From contig NZ_QQAY01000012.1 in NCBI RefSeq assembly GCF_003350505.1, positions 1 to 64,000 of the forward strand: a stretch of DNA of 64,000 nucleotides. The letters are read 5' to 3'. A program made the translations under genes and the position numbers. Of this stretch, positions 50,691 to 59,604 are shown piece after piece (position 1 is the first letter of the stretch; each line of letters begins with the position of its first letter). The DNA is from Falsibacillus pallidus (GTDB lineage: Bacteria; Bacillota; Bacilli; Bacillales; DSM-25281). The notes under the pieces are model-generated. The model was given only the letters and a program-made list of their open reading frames with translations, was not told where the DNA came from and did not search any database.

Positions 50691-50724
50691 AAAAAAGAAA
50701 CAACTCTCTGGCGATCCAGAGAGT
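50691..50724 (-). terminator. Terminator of degS-degU
   Basis: ACTCTCTGG pairs perfectly with CCAGAGAGT around a four-base loop, and a TTGTTTCTTTTTT tail follows on the minus strand after degU. Confidence 0.9.
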
Positions 50725-50740
50725 CATCTGCAAGCAAACT

Positions 50741-51421
50741 TTATCGAACTTCTACCCAGCCGTTCTTAATTCCGAGTACGACTGCTTGTGTACGGTCATT
50801 TACGTTCATCTTCTGCAAGATGTTGCTGACGTGGTTTTTGACCGTTTTTTCACTGATGTATAATGCTTCGCCGATACCGCGGTTGCTTTTTCCGTCAGCC
50901 AAAAGCTGAAGGACTTCGCATTCCCTGCGCGTCAACAAGTGCAGTGGACGGCGGATTTCAGGCTGCTGATAGCCGCTGCCGACTTGATTTTCGCTTGCCA
51001 GGCGGCGGAATTCGCTCACCAGGTTGTGCGTTACTTTTGGATGCAGGTATGAGCCTCCGTCTGCTACTACTTTGACAGCTTGTACAAGAGCATCTGCGTC
51101 CATTTCTTTCAATAAATATCCGAGCGCACCGGATTTCAATGCGTGGGATACGTAATTTTCATCATCGTGGATGGATAGGATGATGACCTTGGAATCTGGA
51201 AACTCGTCCACTAATTGGCGAGTAGCATCTACTCCGTTCGTATTCGGCATATTGATATCCATGATGACGACATCTGGATTATGTTTTTCATAAAGTTCGA
51301 GCGCTTCACTTCCGTCATCGCCTTCTGCTACGACAGTGAATGTTTTTTCAAAGTCTAAAATTCTCTTTACTCCTTCACGGAATAATTGATGATCGTCAAT
51401 GATTACGATTTTTGTTGTCAA
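50741..51421 (-). CDS. degU: Two-component response regulator DegU
   Basis: DegU controls exoenzymes, competence, motility and biofilm genes by phosphorylation level. The 226-residue protein has the receiver domain at 1-120, with the phosphorylated aspartate in [13 protein letters not shown] near residue 55. A LuxR-type helix-turn-helix lies at about 160-225 ([40 protein letters not shown]). It is 30 bases downstream of degS on the same transcript. The length matches B. subtilis DegU closely. Confidence 0.96.
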   Translation of the reverse strand: MTTKIVIIDDHQLFREGVKRILDFEKTFTVVAEGDDGSEALELYEKHNPDVVIMDINMPNTNGVDATRQLVDEFPDSKVIILSIHDDENYVSHALKSGALGYLLKEMDADALVQAVKVVADGGSYLHPKVTHNLVSEFRRLASENQVGSGYQQPEIRRPLHLLTRRECEVLQLLADGKSNRGIGEALYISEKTVKNHVSNILQKMNVNDRTQAVVLGIKNGWVEVR

Positions 51422-51451
51422 TGACTACGCCTCCCTTACCTCTTCAAACAA

Positions 51452-52594
51452 TTAAGCGGCCAGCGGAACTTGGATGATGACGAGTGTTCCTTGGCCTTCT
51501 TTCGAATCGATGCTGATTTCGCCGTCTAACAACTCCACACGCTCCTTCATGCCCATAATGCCAAAGGATCCCTGTTTTTTCATTGATGCATCGAATCCTT
51601 TCCCATTATCCTTCACAATGACAAGGACATGATTCGGGCGAACTTCGAGCTTCACATGGATTTCCTTTGCTTCTGCATGCTTCAGGGCGTTTTGGACCGA
51701 TTCCTGGATTAAACGGAACAAGGCAACTTCATATTTAGAAGGGAGCCTGTTTTCTTGTCCAATATTTGTAAATAATATAGATGTCAGTTTGTTATATTCT
51801 TCGATGGTATGCAAATATTTTTTGAGGGTAGGAACCAAACCTAAATCATCCAGCGCCATCGGACGCAGATCGTAGATGATTCGGCGTACCTCATATAATG
51901 CAGATCGAACCATATGTTTCAAACTGTTCACTTCTTTTAATGCTTCGCCGGGACCGCTTTCCTTATATACCCTCTCGATAAGATCGGAGCGCATCAGGAC
52001 GTTCGCCAGCATTTGAGCCGGACCATCGTGGATTTCACGCGACAGCCTCTTCCGCTCATCTTCCTGCGCCTCGATGATTTTCAATCCGAAATCCTGCTTC
52101 TGCTTGGCGTCTTCGAGTGCCTGGCCGACTTGCTTCATATCACTTAGCAGATAGTTGAGGACAATCGTTATTTGCGATATAAGATTTTCGGCCCGGTCAA
52201 TCGTTTCTTGCAAGCTGCGCAGTCTTCTTTCTAAATCATCACGGCGTTCCCTTAATTGCTTTTCCATCTGTCTATTCATTGTGAATTTCATTTGAAGTTC
52301 ATGCGCCTTCTCGTAGGCATCGCGAACCTGATCTTCTGAATATTGGTTGAAATGCTGACTGACTTCTAATAGCCGCTTTCTTGCAAAACGGACCTTTACA
52401 TCTAGGTCGTCGCCTTCATTGATCACCTGGATGACCAATGCTTTCACATTTTTCAATTCTTCAATGATTGATTCATAGTCTTTTCGGCACTGTTCGCCGA
52501 TATGGAAGATCTCTCCCTTGCTTGCATCAACTGTTTCAATCATTTTTTCTACTATTCCATCTAGTGCTTTTGTGTCAACTTTTTTCAAAGACAT
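51452..52594 (-). CDS. degS: Cytoplasmic sensor histidine kinase DegS
   Basis: DegS phosphorylates DegU and also removes the phosphate. The 380-residue protein has no membrane segment. An N-terminal coiled-coil sensor region spans 1-170, and the phosphorylated histidine lies in RLSREIHDGPAQMLAN near residue 190. The HATPase domain contains QESVQNALKHAEAKEI, DNGKGFD and GSFGIMGMKERV. The layout and length equal B. subtilis DegS. The upstream 550 bp separate it from the divergent yvyE. Confidence 0.96.
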   Translation of the reverse strand: MSLKKVDTKALDGIVEKMIETVDASKGEIFHIGEQCRKDYESIIEELKNVKALVIQVINEGDDLDVKVRFARKRLLEVSQHFNQYSEDQVRDAYEKAHELQMKFTMNRQMEKQLRERRDDLERRLRSLQETIDRAENLISQITIVLNYLLSDMKQVGQALEDAKQKQDFGLKIIEAQEDERKRLSREIHDGPAQMLANVLMRSDLIERVYKESGPGEALKEVNSLKHMVRSALYEVRRIIYDLRPMALDDLGLVPTLKKYLHTIEEYNKLTSILFTNIGQENRLPSKYEVALFRLIQESVQNALKHAEAKEIHVKLEVRPNHVLVIVKDNGKGFDASMKKQGSFGIMGMKERVELLDGEISIDSKEGQGTLVIIQVPLAA

Positions 52595-53150
52595 GGGATT
52601 TCCTCCAAGGATTGCCCTCAGGTTATTCCTATTTTATATCGAAATGATCTCCTAAACTATTATTCAGTTATGGAATTATAAAAGTTAGGTCTATCGAAAT
52701 AGGTAGATAAAAATTATTTTATCATTAGTAGGACTTATTTCCTATATCCAATAATTCCAAGTTTAAAACATTTCATTTAGATATGGGGAATCCTGTCGAT
52801 TTATCTGTTCCATCCCATGATAGCCGCTGTACAGACAGGATTTATTATTCCAGCAAAAGTCCTTCAACTGCACAGGGACATTATATCATGCCAGGAATTT
52901 CATAAGATTAAAGTTTCATTACATTCTATTATCAATTTTGAAACTTATCCTTATTATTCCAGAAAAGTGTTCTATCTATAATATCTCATTCCTGAAAAAG
53001 GAAAATACATTTAGATTCGGTTACATGCCTTTATTTATCGGGGTGAAATTTGTATAGTATTAAAAGTAATGTTTTTTTACAAATTCCGCACCGGATCTTG
53101 TCGAATTTGCAAGTATTCAAGCTACACGGTGATTGAAAGGAGAACCTCTC
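52595..53150. other. AT-rich intergenic region between divergent degS and yvyE
   Basis: About 550 bases have no convincing reading frame, terminator or repeat. The stretch must hold the promoters of both flanking genes. I cannot single out a -35/-10 pair with confidence, although the run TTGTATAGTATTAAAAG near 53050 is a candidate for yvyE. Its length is unusual for this compact region. Confidence 0.5.
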
Positions 53151-53786
53151 TTGCTACAAAGCTACTATACCGTCAAAGGCAGAGGCGACCATGAAATTAT
53201 CATTCAAAAGTCTCGTTTCATTTCCTATATAAATCGAGTAGAATCCGAGGAAGACGCTCAAGCTTTCATCGCTAAGATCAAGAAAATGCACCCCAACGCA
53301 AACCACAACTGCTCCGCTTACATGATTGGCGAGCACAATCAAATCCAAAAGGCAAACGACGATGGAGAGCCTTCCGGAACAGCCGGAGTCCCCATGCTCG
53401 AAGTGTTGAAAAAGCGCGATTTAAAGGATACGGTTGTTGTCGTAACCAGATACTTCGGAGGCATAAAATTAGGTGGAGGCGGACTGATCCGCGCCTACGG
53501 GAAAGCCACGTCTGAAGGCATCAACGCTACAGGCGTCGTCGAGCGCCGGCTCATGCGCCTCATGCGTACGAAGATCGACTACACATGGCTTGGAAAAGTG
53601 GAGAACGAACTCCGCTCATCCATCTACCCCATCAAGGAAATCCATTACCTCGATCAAGTCGAAGTGGAAACGTATGCCGTTGAGCAGGAAAAAGAAAAAT
53701 TTGTCGAATGGATGACAGAACTCACCAATGGCCAAGCCATCCTTACTGAAGGGGATGTGGTGTATTTGGAGGAAGATGTGAAGTGA
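53151..53786 (+). CDS. yvyE: YigZ/YvyE (IMPACT) family protein
   Basis: This 211-residue cytoplasmic protein has the UPF0029/IMPACT N-terminal domain (QKSRFISYINRVESEEDAQAFIAKIK, NANHNCSAYMIG, DDGEPSGTAGVPML, VVVTRYFGGIKLGGGGLIRAYG). A ferredoxin-like C-terminal domain follows. Homologues may bind ribosomes or nucleic acid, and the function in Bacillus is not settled. Translation starts at TTG 53151, eight bases after AAAGGAG; the in-frame TTG 18 bases earlier overlaps the ribosome site. It keeps its B. subtilis position between degS and tagV. Confidence 0.9.
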   Translation: MLQSYYTVKGRGDHEIIIQKSRFISYINRVESEEDAQAFIAKIKKMHPNANHNCSAYMIGEHNQIQKANDDGEPSGTAGVPMLEVLKKRDLKDTVVVVTRYFGGIKLGGGGLIRAYGKATSEGINATGVVERRLMRLMRTKIDYTWLGKVENELRSSIYPIKEIHYLDQVEVETYAVEQEKEKFVEWMTELTNGQAILTEGDVVYLEEDVK

Positions 53787-53925
53787 TTGAACGATTTGCA
53801 GGCACATCTGTAAAAAGTTCTATTTTACGAACCACCCAAAACATAGTAAAATTATCATGAAGTGTCATTTTTCGCCAAATACTTTAGGGCCATTTTTGAT
53901 CGGCTCCTTCCTTTGGCGCTTTTAA

Positions 53926-53954
53926 TTGACAAAATATTGGTTTTTTTCTGAAAT
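53926..53954 (+). promoter_or_regulatory. Candidate tagV promoter
   Basis: A perfect -35 TTGACA (53926-53931) is followed 17 bases later by the weak -10 TGAAAT (53949-53954), 30 bases before the tagV start. A stronger alternative was not found in this 200-bp gap. Confidence 0.5.
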
Positions 53955-53983
53955 GTGAATACTTCAAAAAGGAGCATTACTTA

Positions 53984-55057
53984 ATGGATAGAATGACGAA
54001 GAAACAAATCCGGAAAAAGAAGCGTAGAAGAAGAATTTTTTGGTTTTTAATTTTTCCGATTCTCTTACTCGGATCTTCAGCAGCGACATATGCTGCCTAC
54101 CTTTACAAGAAAACAGAAACCGTCTTCAATGAATCCCACGAAGAGATTAATCGTGAAAAATCACCTCTTAGACAAGCAAAGGTTGACCCAAGAGAAGATA
54201 ATGTCTCCATTCTATTCATTGGGATCGATGACAGTAAATCCCGCCATTTCGGTAAAGGCACACGATCTGATGCATTGATTCTCGCAACTTTGAATAAAAA
54301 GAACAATTCCGTAAAATTATTGAGCATCCCCCGGGATTCTTATGTATATGTCCCTAAGATTCAAGAAAAGACGAAAATTACACACGCCCATGCATATGGT
54401 GGACCTAAGGCTACAATTGATACAGTGGAAAATTTACTGGATATCCCGGTCGACTACTACGTGAGGATGAATTTCTACGCGTTTATGGATGTTGTGGATG
54501 CGTTAGGTGGAGTTGAAGCCGACGTGCCTTATACACTCCATGAAAAAGATTCTGAAGACAACCATAATGCCATCAACCTTCAGCCTGGAAGACAGCTATT
54601 AAATGGCGAAGAAGCTCTTGCATTGGCCAGGACAAGAAAGCAGGACAGCGACATCCAACGCGGGCAGCGACAGCAAGAGATCATGAAAGCTGTAATGAAA
54701 AAAGCTACATCTGTTGGTGCAGTCTCTAAATACGACGATATCATTCAAGCAATCGGCGATAACATGACAACCAACATGACGTTCAGTGAAATGAAATCAT
54801 TTGCAAGCTACGCAACGAAAGGCAGCCTTGATATCCAAAGTTTCACTCTTGCAGGTAATGATGCAACAATTGATGGGGTTTACTATTATGAGTTGGATGA
54901 AGATAAACTGGATACAACAAAAGAAATGCTGAAGCAGCAGCTTGGCATCAATGCAGGCGACGGCTATGCGAATGCAGATGACCAAGATTCATCTTCTACA
55001 GATTCAGATCCATCAGAAAGTGCACAGAATAATTCCGATTTCGATTCGAATAATTAA
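53984..55057 (+). CDS. tagV: LytR-CpsA-Psr family wall polymer ligase
   Basis: LCP enzymes move teichoic acid or other polymers from the undecaprenyl carrier to peptidoglycan outside the membrane. The 357-residue protein has a basic cytoplasmic start, a membrane segment at 18-42, and the LCP domain at about 75-260. The domain has LFIGIDDSKS, the metal-binding GTRSDALILATL, the catalytic-arginine motif LLSIPRDSYVYVP, and LARTRKQDSDIQRGQRQQEIM. The tail is Ser/Asp/Asn-rich. Its place next to yvyE and tagO corresponds to yvhJ (tagV) of B. subtilis. The start follows AAAAGGAG. Confidence 0.92.
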   Translation: MDRMTKKQIRKKKRRRRIFWFLIFPILLLGSSAATYAAYLYKKTETVFNESHEEINREKSPLRQAKVDPREDNVSILFIGIDDSKSRHFGKGTRSDALILATLNKKNNSVKLLSIPRDSYVYVPKIQEKTKITHAHAYGGPKATIDTVENLLDIPVDYYVRMNFYAFMDVVDALGGVEADVPYTLHEKDSEDNHNAINLQPGRQLLNGEEALALARTRKQDSDIQRGQRQQEIMKAVMKKATSVGAVSKYDDIIQAIGDNMTTNMTFSEMKSFASYATKGSLDIQSFTLAGNDATIDGVYYYELDEDKLDTTKEMLKQQLGINAGDGYANADDQDSSSTDSDPSESAQNNSDFDSNN

Positions 55058-55091
55058 GCTCTATACGAAAACAACATTAGGTAAGAATGAA

Positions 55092-55119
55092 GGCCGCTGG
55101 GCATCCAGCGGTTTTTTTT
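55092..55119 (+). terminator. Terminator of tagV
   Basis: CCGCTGG pairs with CCAGCGG around a four-base loop, followed by eight T residues. Confidence 0.93.
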
Positions 55120-55253
55120 ATTTTGTCCATAGTTATTGGGGAAAATGCAGAGATATTGGATAGCGGGTATCAGATTTAAGAGTTGACGGTGTTTGCCTGG
55201 GCGGTGCGGTGGGTTTGGGCGAGGCTGGGTCTAGATTAGAATTATTCTAAGTA

Positions 55254-55379
55254 GCACATAGCGTGGGGGTTTTAGCGCATAGGGAGATAACTCTCGCGCA
55301 TAGAGGACATGAGACGGCTCATAAGAATCCGTTTCCCGCGCATAGACCCCAATTTCCGGCGCATAGCTCCCAAAAAACC
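55254..55379. repeat. 21-bp periodic array, GCGCATA family, copy 2
   Basis: Cores lie at 55254 (GCACATA), 55275, 55296, 55317 (GCTCATA), 55338 and 55359, all exactly 21 bp apart, in the same orientation as the array at 50 kb. Filler bases between cores differ from each other and from the first array. Like the first copy it lies between convergent genes, here tagV and tagO. Confidence 0.9.
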
Positions 55380-55428
55380 TCCTCCTATACGGGCAAGAAG
55401 GCTATAATTCACAAAAAACCACCCGGTC

Positions 55429-55566
55429 CTATCCATTAATATCAAAAACCGCTTCAACTTTGGCCTTCGGGAATGCTTTTTTCATGATATCCTTCAAGAA
55501 TTCGCCCTGCCCAGCCCCAAATTCAAAGCCACTGATGGCATGATCCCCGACCACCTTAGTTTCTGC
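55429..55566 (-). pseudogene. Remnant of a PrmC-like glutamine methyltransferase C-terminus
   Basis: One minus-strand frame reads 45 codons without a start. It contains HAISGFEFGAGQGEF, KKAFPKAKVEAVF and DING before a TAG. This follows the C-terminal pattern of release-factor methyltransferase PrmC (GFE-GAGQGE, FP-A-VEV--DINGKDR). Only the last part is present; TGA interrupts it upstream and the usual KDRMV ending is missing. It lies between a 21-bp array and a 52-bp array. The match rests on pattern memory over a short stretch. Confidence 0.55.
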
Positions 55567-55574
55567 TCAAATTG

Positions 55575-55773
55575 AACACATTATTACTCCTCCCACCGCA
55601 TTTAACGTCCATTCCCACTCGGTCCAAACACTTCCCCCACCTCTTATCACATTTTGTGTTCATATTTACGCTGAATAAACACTTCGTCCCTTCTTTCACT
55701 ACATCACGTGTCTATTCCCGCCCAGTTTGAATACATTATTCCTCCCTCCTTTCCTTAAGTGTGTAATTGCACC
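55575..55773. repeat. 52-bp periodic array with alternating AACACTT and GTTCA cores, copy 2
   Basis: AACACTT or close variants occur at 55575 (AACACAT), 55627, 55678 and 55730 (AATACAT), 51-52 bp apart. The opposite core GTTCA or a variant follows 31-32 bp later at 55607, 55658 and 55710, with a decayed match near 55762. The plan equals that of the array before hpf, but the filler is pyrimidine-rich here. Confidence 0.82.
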
Positions 55774-55835
55774 AAAAAGCCACAGCATCAAATACTGTGG
55801 CTTCAAAAGAAAAAACCCGCAGCTGCGGGTTTTTA
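55774..55835 (-). terminator. Two tandem terminators of tagO
   Basis: The first hairpin past the stop is AACCCGCA/TGCGGGTT with TTTTTTC. A second, GCCACAG/CTGTGGC with TTTTTGG, follows within 30 bases on the minus strand. The doubled structure separates tagO from the arrays and the convergent tagV. Confidence 0.9.
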
Positions 55836-56888
55836 TCGGTTTCTCATATTCGCATTTCGTGTTCTCACGAATTTTAAAATCGGCTGATAATCTTTTCCGA
55901 CCAATCCTACACTTTCCACAAACAATTCGATGGCAAGTGTTAGAACGGCTAAGACAATGACTGCTCCCCAAAGTTTTGCCATGGAGAAAATGATGGCTGC
56001 CATACCGAACATTGCTGCGATTGCGTAGATTACCAAAACAGTCTGCCTGTGCGTAAATCCGATACGGAGCAAGCAATGGTGCAAATGCGATTTATCCGGC
56101 GCGGATAATGGCTGCTTGTTCACGAATCTTCGAATGATGGCAAAGATGGTATCAGAAATCGGCACCCCGAGAATAATAACAGGGATGATTAATGAGAACA
56201 TTGTAATATTTTTGAACCCGAGCAGGGATAATACGGATATGATGTAGCCTAAGAATAAAGCTCCCGTATCCCCCATGAAAATTTTTGCCGGGTGGAAATT
56301 ATAGAACAAAAATCCTACTGTACTTCCCAGAACAATCAGTGCGACACTCATTACAAAAGGATCGCCTTTCAGGAACGCCATAAAGCTGATGATGATCAGC
56401 GCTATGGATGAGACGCCTGCTGCCAGGCCGTCAAGCCCGTCAATCAAATTGATGGCATTTGTAATCCCCACGATCCAGATAATTGTCATCGGAATACTTA
56501 GGAATCCAAAATGAAGCTCTCCACCGAAAGGAAGGTTGATGTATTCAAGCTGCACCCCTCCGAAAACAACAATGCATGCTGCGACCAGCTGGCCGAGCAG
56601 CTTCAGTTTAGCTGAGAGTTCAACCAGATCATCCAGCATACCAGTTGCAATGATGATGATGCTGCCGATTAGAATCGGCATGAATGGTCCGCCTTCGGGC
56701 TTAAGGAAAAATAATCCGATGAGGAAGCTTATATAGATAGCCAGACCACCAAGTCGTGGCATAACTTTTTGATGGACCTTGCGGTGATTCGGGGCATCAG
56801 TAGCACCGATTGCAAGTGCGAATTTTTTTACGATTGGTGTCAACACAATAGAGGCAATGAAACATAACACCAGAGTGAAGTAAATCAT
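55833..56888 (-). CDS. tagO: Undecaprenyl-phosphate GlcNAc-1-phosphate transferase TagO
   Basis: TagO starts wall teichoic acid synthesis by putting GlcNAc-1-phosphate on undecaprenyl phosphate at the membrane. The 351-residue protein has ten or eleven membrane segments. Family motifs are DAPNHRKVHQKVMPRLGGLAIY, GMLDDLVELSAKLKLLGQL (the metal-binding Asp pair), NAINLIDGLDGLAAGVSSI and FMGDTGALFLGY. ATG 56888 has GAGGAGG seven bases upstream; a frame reaching 56912 lacks one. It is divergent from secA2. Confidence 0.95.
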   Translation of the reverse strand: MIYFTLVLCFIASIVLTPIVKKFALAIGATDAPNHRKVHQKVMPRLGGLAIYISFLIGLFFLKPEGGPFMPILIGSIIIIATGMLDDLVELSAKLKLLGQLVAACIVVFGGVQLEYINLPFGGELHFGFLSIPMTIIWIVGITNAINLIDGLDGLAAGVSSIALIIISFMAFLKGDPFVMSVALIVLGSTVGFLFYNFHPAKIFMGDTGALFLGYIISVLSLLGFKNITMFSLIIPVIILGVPISDTIFAIIRRFVNKQPLSAPDKSHLHHCLLRIGFTHRQTVLVIYAIAAMFGMAAIIFSMAKLWGAVIVLAVLTLAIELFVESVGLVGKDYQPILKFVRTRNANMRNR

Positions 56889-57233
56889 GCGTAACCTCCT
56901 CGTACATATCATATCCAGTTTGTTTTGAATTTATATTGCTATATTTTTGTAAACCATTGTTTTAAAGACTGGCCTTTATAAAAATATTCCTTGATGATTA
57001 TATCATTTAACTTCGTAGTTTCATATAAAATTTTTTTACAATTTCGTTGCATTCTATCATACTTTTATCCCGAATTATGTAATATGAAACCTTTCACATA
57101 ATATATAGACGTTTAAAAGTCCAAAAAGTTGCATAATTTTACTAATTATTGAAGTCTATAGTCTTTTATTGTCGATTTTGATAAGATTAAGTAACGATGG
57201 CTTACACCTGTATATTAAGGAGAGAATTAGAAA
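56889..57233. other. AT-rich promoter region between divergent tagO and secA2
   Basis: About 345 bases have no gene. The tagO side holds ATTTTTGTAAACCATT (56943-56958), a 16-mer also found upstream of the Spo0E-like gene at 50644-50659 in the same orientation. The secA2 ribosome site is AAGGAGAG. I found no clear consensus promoter for secA2. Confidence 0.5.
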
Positions 57234-59573
57234 ATGCTGAAGATTTTTCAAAAAGCCACATCCAATGATTCTAGGTACCTCAAAAAGTACTATAAAATGG
57301 TTGAAAAGATTAATAACCTTGAAGATAAATACTCCTCTTTCTCTGATGAGGACCTGAAAAATATAACCGGGGAGTTCAAAAAACAGCTTCAAAACGGAAA
57401 AACCGTCGATGATATCAAACTGGATGCTTTTGCTGTCGTCCGCGAAGCCGGGAAGCGCGTTCTTGGCATGAGGCATTACGACGTTCAGTTGATTGGCGGA
57501 CTGGTCCTTGCCGAAGGAAATATCTCTGAGATGGCAACTGGTGAAGGAAAAACGCTTGTCGCTTCCCTCCCCTGCTATGTAAGGGCTTTAGAAGGTAAAG
57601 GGGTCCATGTCATCACTGTCAACGACTACTTGGCGAAAAGGGACTGCGAGCAGATCGGGAAAATCCATGAATTCCTCGGGTTGACGGTTGGGCTGAATCT
57701 CCCGCTTATGCAGCCGGAAGAAAAGAAAGCGGCTTACCAAGCTGATATTACATACGGTGTCGGAACTGAATTCGGGTTTGACTACCTGCGCGACAATATG
57801 GCGCAGCGCAATGATGATAAGGTTCAACGCCCTTACCATTATGCCATTATTGATGAAGTCGACAGCGTCTTGATTGACGAGGCTAAGACTCCTTTGATCA
57901 TCGCAGGGAAGATGCCATCAAGTTCAGAGCTTCATTATATTGCTGCACGGCTAGCAAAGCGATTTGAAAAAGAAGTGGACTACGATTTCGACGATGAAAC
58001 CAAAGCGACAAGCCTGACGGAAACCGGCATCGAAAAAGTCGAGAAGGCTTTCGGGGTCGATAACCTTTATGAAGTGGAACATCAAACGCTTTACCATTAT
58101 GTCATTCAAGCAGTGCGTGCCCATGTTATGTTTGAACGAGACGTGGATTACATCGTCCATGAAGGGAAAGTTCTTCTGGTCGACATGTTCACAGGGCGCA
58201 TAATGGAAGGCCGTACAATGAGCGACGGGCTGCATCAGGCAATCGAAGCAAAAGAAGGCCTTCAGATTACGGATGAAAATAAAACACAGGCTCAAATCAC
58301 GATTCAAAATTACTTCCGCATGTATCCTTTATTATCCGGTATGACCGGAACGGCTAAAACGGAAGAAAAAGAATTCCAGCAGGTTTACGGTATGAACGTC
58401 ATCCCGATTCCAACAAACAAACCGAAAATCCGTGACGATATGAGCGACAGAGTCTACAAAGACACCCATGAAAAATATGCGGCAGTTGTTGAAGAAGTAA
58501 AAGACCGACACAAAAAAAGACAGCCGATCCTGATTGGGACAACTTCCATCCTTCAATCTGAAAAAGTGGCTAAGTACCTGGATAAAGAAAAACTTACATA
58601 TGAACTGCTGAACGCAAAGAGCGTTGAACAGGAAGTTGAATTGATTTCACTTGCCGGCCGAAAGGGTCAGATCACAATTGCGACGAATATGGCTGGACGC
58701 GGAACCGATATCATCCTTGGTGCTGGAGTAGCTGAATTAGGCGGCCTCCATGTCATCGGTACTGAAAAACACGAAAGCCGCAGGGTCGACAACCAGCTTC
58801 GCGGACGCTCAGGACGCCAGGGAGATCCAGGTTCAAGCCAGTTCTTCATCTCATTGGAAGATGATATGTTCAGACGCTTTGCCAAGGACGACTTAGAAAA
58901 GATATCGAAAAAGGTTAAATTCAATGAAGATGGACTTGCCATCTATAAAAACATCCATGAATTTATCGAGCGAACACAGCGGATCGTGGAAGGCGCCAAT
59001 TATGCCATGAGGGAATATAACTTAAAGCTGGATGATGTCATCAATGAGCAGCGAAACGTTTTATATTCGCTCCGTAATCAATTGTTGACTGGTGAAGGCA
59101 TTGTCAAACGCTTCAAAGGCATGGTGGAAGAAACGCTGCAAAATGCAGTTATTGATGCTTGTCCAGAAGATCAAATCCCAGAGGAATGGCATTTGGATCA
59201 TGCTGCTTCCATTGCCAATCAGCTTTTATTCACACCAGTTGCAATGCCAGAGGATGTGAATGAGCGCACAGAAATTGAAGATCTGTTTAAAAAAGCATGG
59301 GTCGAAACTGACGCAAAAATTGATAAGTTTGCAGAAACCATGAATCTTGAGCAGACATTTAAGTCATTTATGCTTTCTTTTCTTGACCACCACTGGATCA
59401 AGCATTTAGAAAAAATGACCCGTCTGAAAGAAGGCATCGGCCTCCGCTACTATCAACAGGAAGATCCAATGCGCATCTATCAGCGTGAAGGATTGGAGAT
59501 TTTCCAAGAGACTTATGCCATTCTGCAAAGAGACATTTCCCTCGAAGGGATGAATTTTTTAAAGAAATTATAA
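57234..59573 (+). CDS. secA2: Accessory translocase ATPase SecA2
   Basis: SecA2 helps to export a small set of surface proteins. The 779-residue protein has all SecA motor motifs: EMATGEGKTLVASL near residue 100, AIIDEVDSVLIDEA near 205, [31 protein letters not shown] and [13 protein letters not shown]. It ends without the SEC-C zinc tail and is shorter than the housekeeping SecA encoded at 11-13.5 kb. It is followed by slaP. In B. anthracis the SecA2/SlaP pair exports S-layer proteins, so this system probably serves a surface-layer or wall protein. Confidence 0.94.
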   Translation: MLKIFQKATSNDSRYLKKYYKMVEKINNLEDKYSSFSDEDLKNITGEFKKQLQNGKTVDDIKLDAFAVVREAGKRVLGMRHYDVQLIGGLVLAEGNISEMATGEGKTLVASLPCYVRALEGKGVHVITVNDYLAKRDCEQIGKIHEFLGLTVGLNLPLMQPEEKKAAYQADITYGVGTEFGFDYLRDNMAQRNDDKVQRPYHYAIIDEVDSVLIDEAKTPLIIAGKMPSSSELHYIAARLAKRFEKEVDYDFDDETKATSLTETGIEKVEKAFGVDNLYEVEHQTLYHYVIQAVRAHVMFERDVDYIVHEGKVLLVDMFTGRIMEGRTMSDGLHQAIEAKEGLQITDENKTQAQITIQNYFRMYPLLSGMTGTAKTEEKEFQQVYGMNVIPIPTNKPKIRDDMSDRVYKDTHEKYAAVVEEVKDRHKKRQPILIGTTSILQSEKVAKYLDKEKLTYELLNAKSVEQEVELISLAGRKGQITIATNMAGRGTDIILGAGVAELGGLHVIGTEKHESRRVDNQLRGRSGRQGDPGSSQFFISLEDDMFRRFAKDDLEKISKKVKFNEDGLAIYKNIHEFIERTQRIVEGANYAMREYNLKLDDVINEQRNVLYSLRNQLLTGEGIVKRFKGMVEETLQNAVIDACPEDQIPEEWHLDHAASIANQLLFTPVAMPEDVNERTEIEDLFKKAWVETDAKIDKFAETMNLEQTFKSFMLSFLDHHWIKHLEKMTRLKEGIGLRYYQQEDPMRIYQREGLEIFQETYAILQRDISLEGMNFLKKL

Positions 59574-59604
59574 TAAAACGAAGTACTGAATAGGAGTGGA
59601 AGAA

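Noticed and set aside
57234-59573. The second SecA as a misplaced duplicate of the first
   Set aside because: It lacks the zinc tail, is diverged throughout and is paired with slaP, so it is the accessory SecA2.
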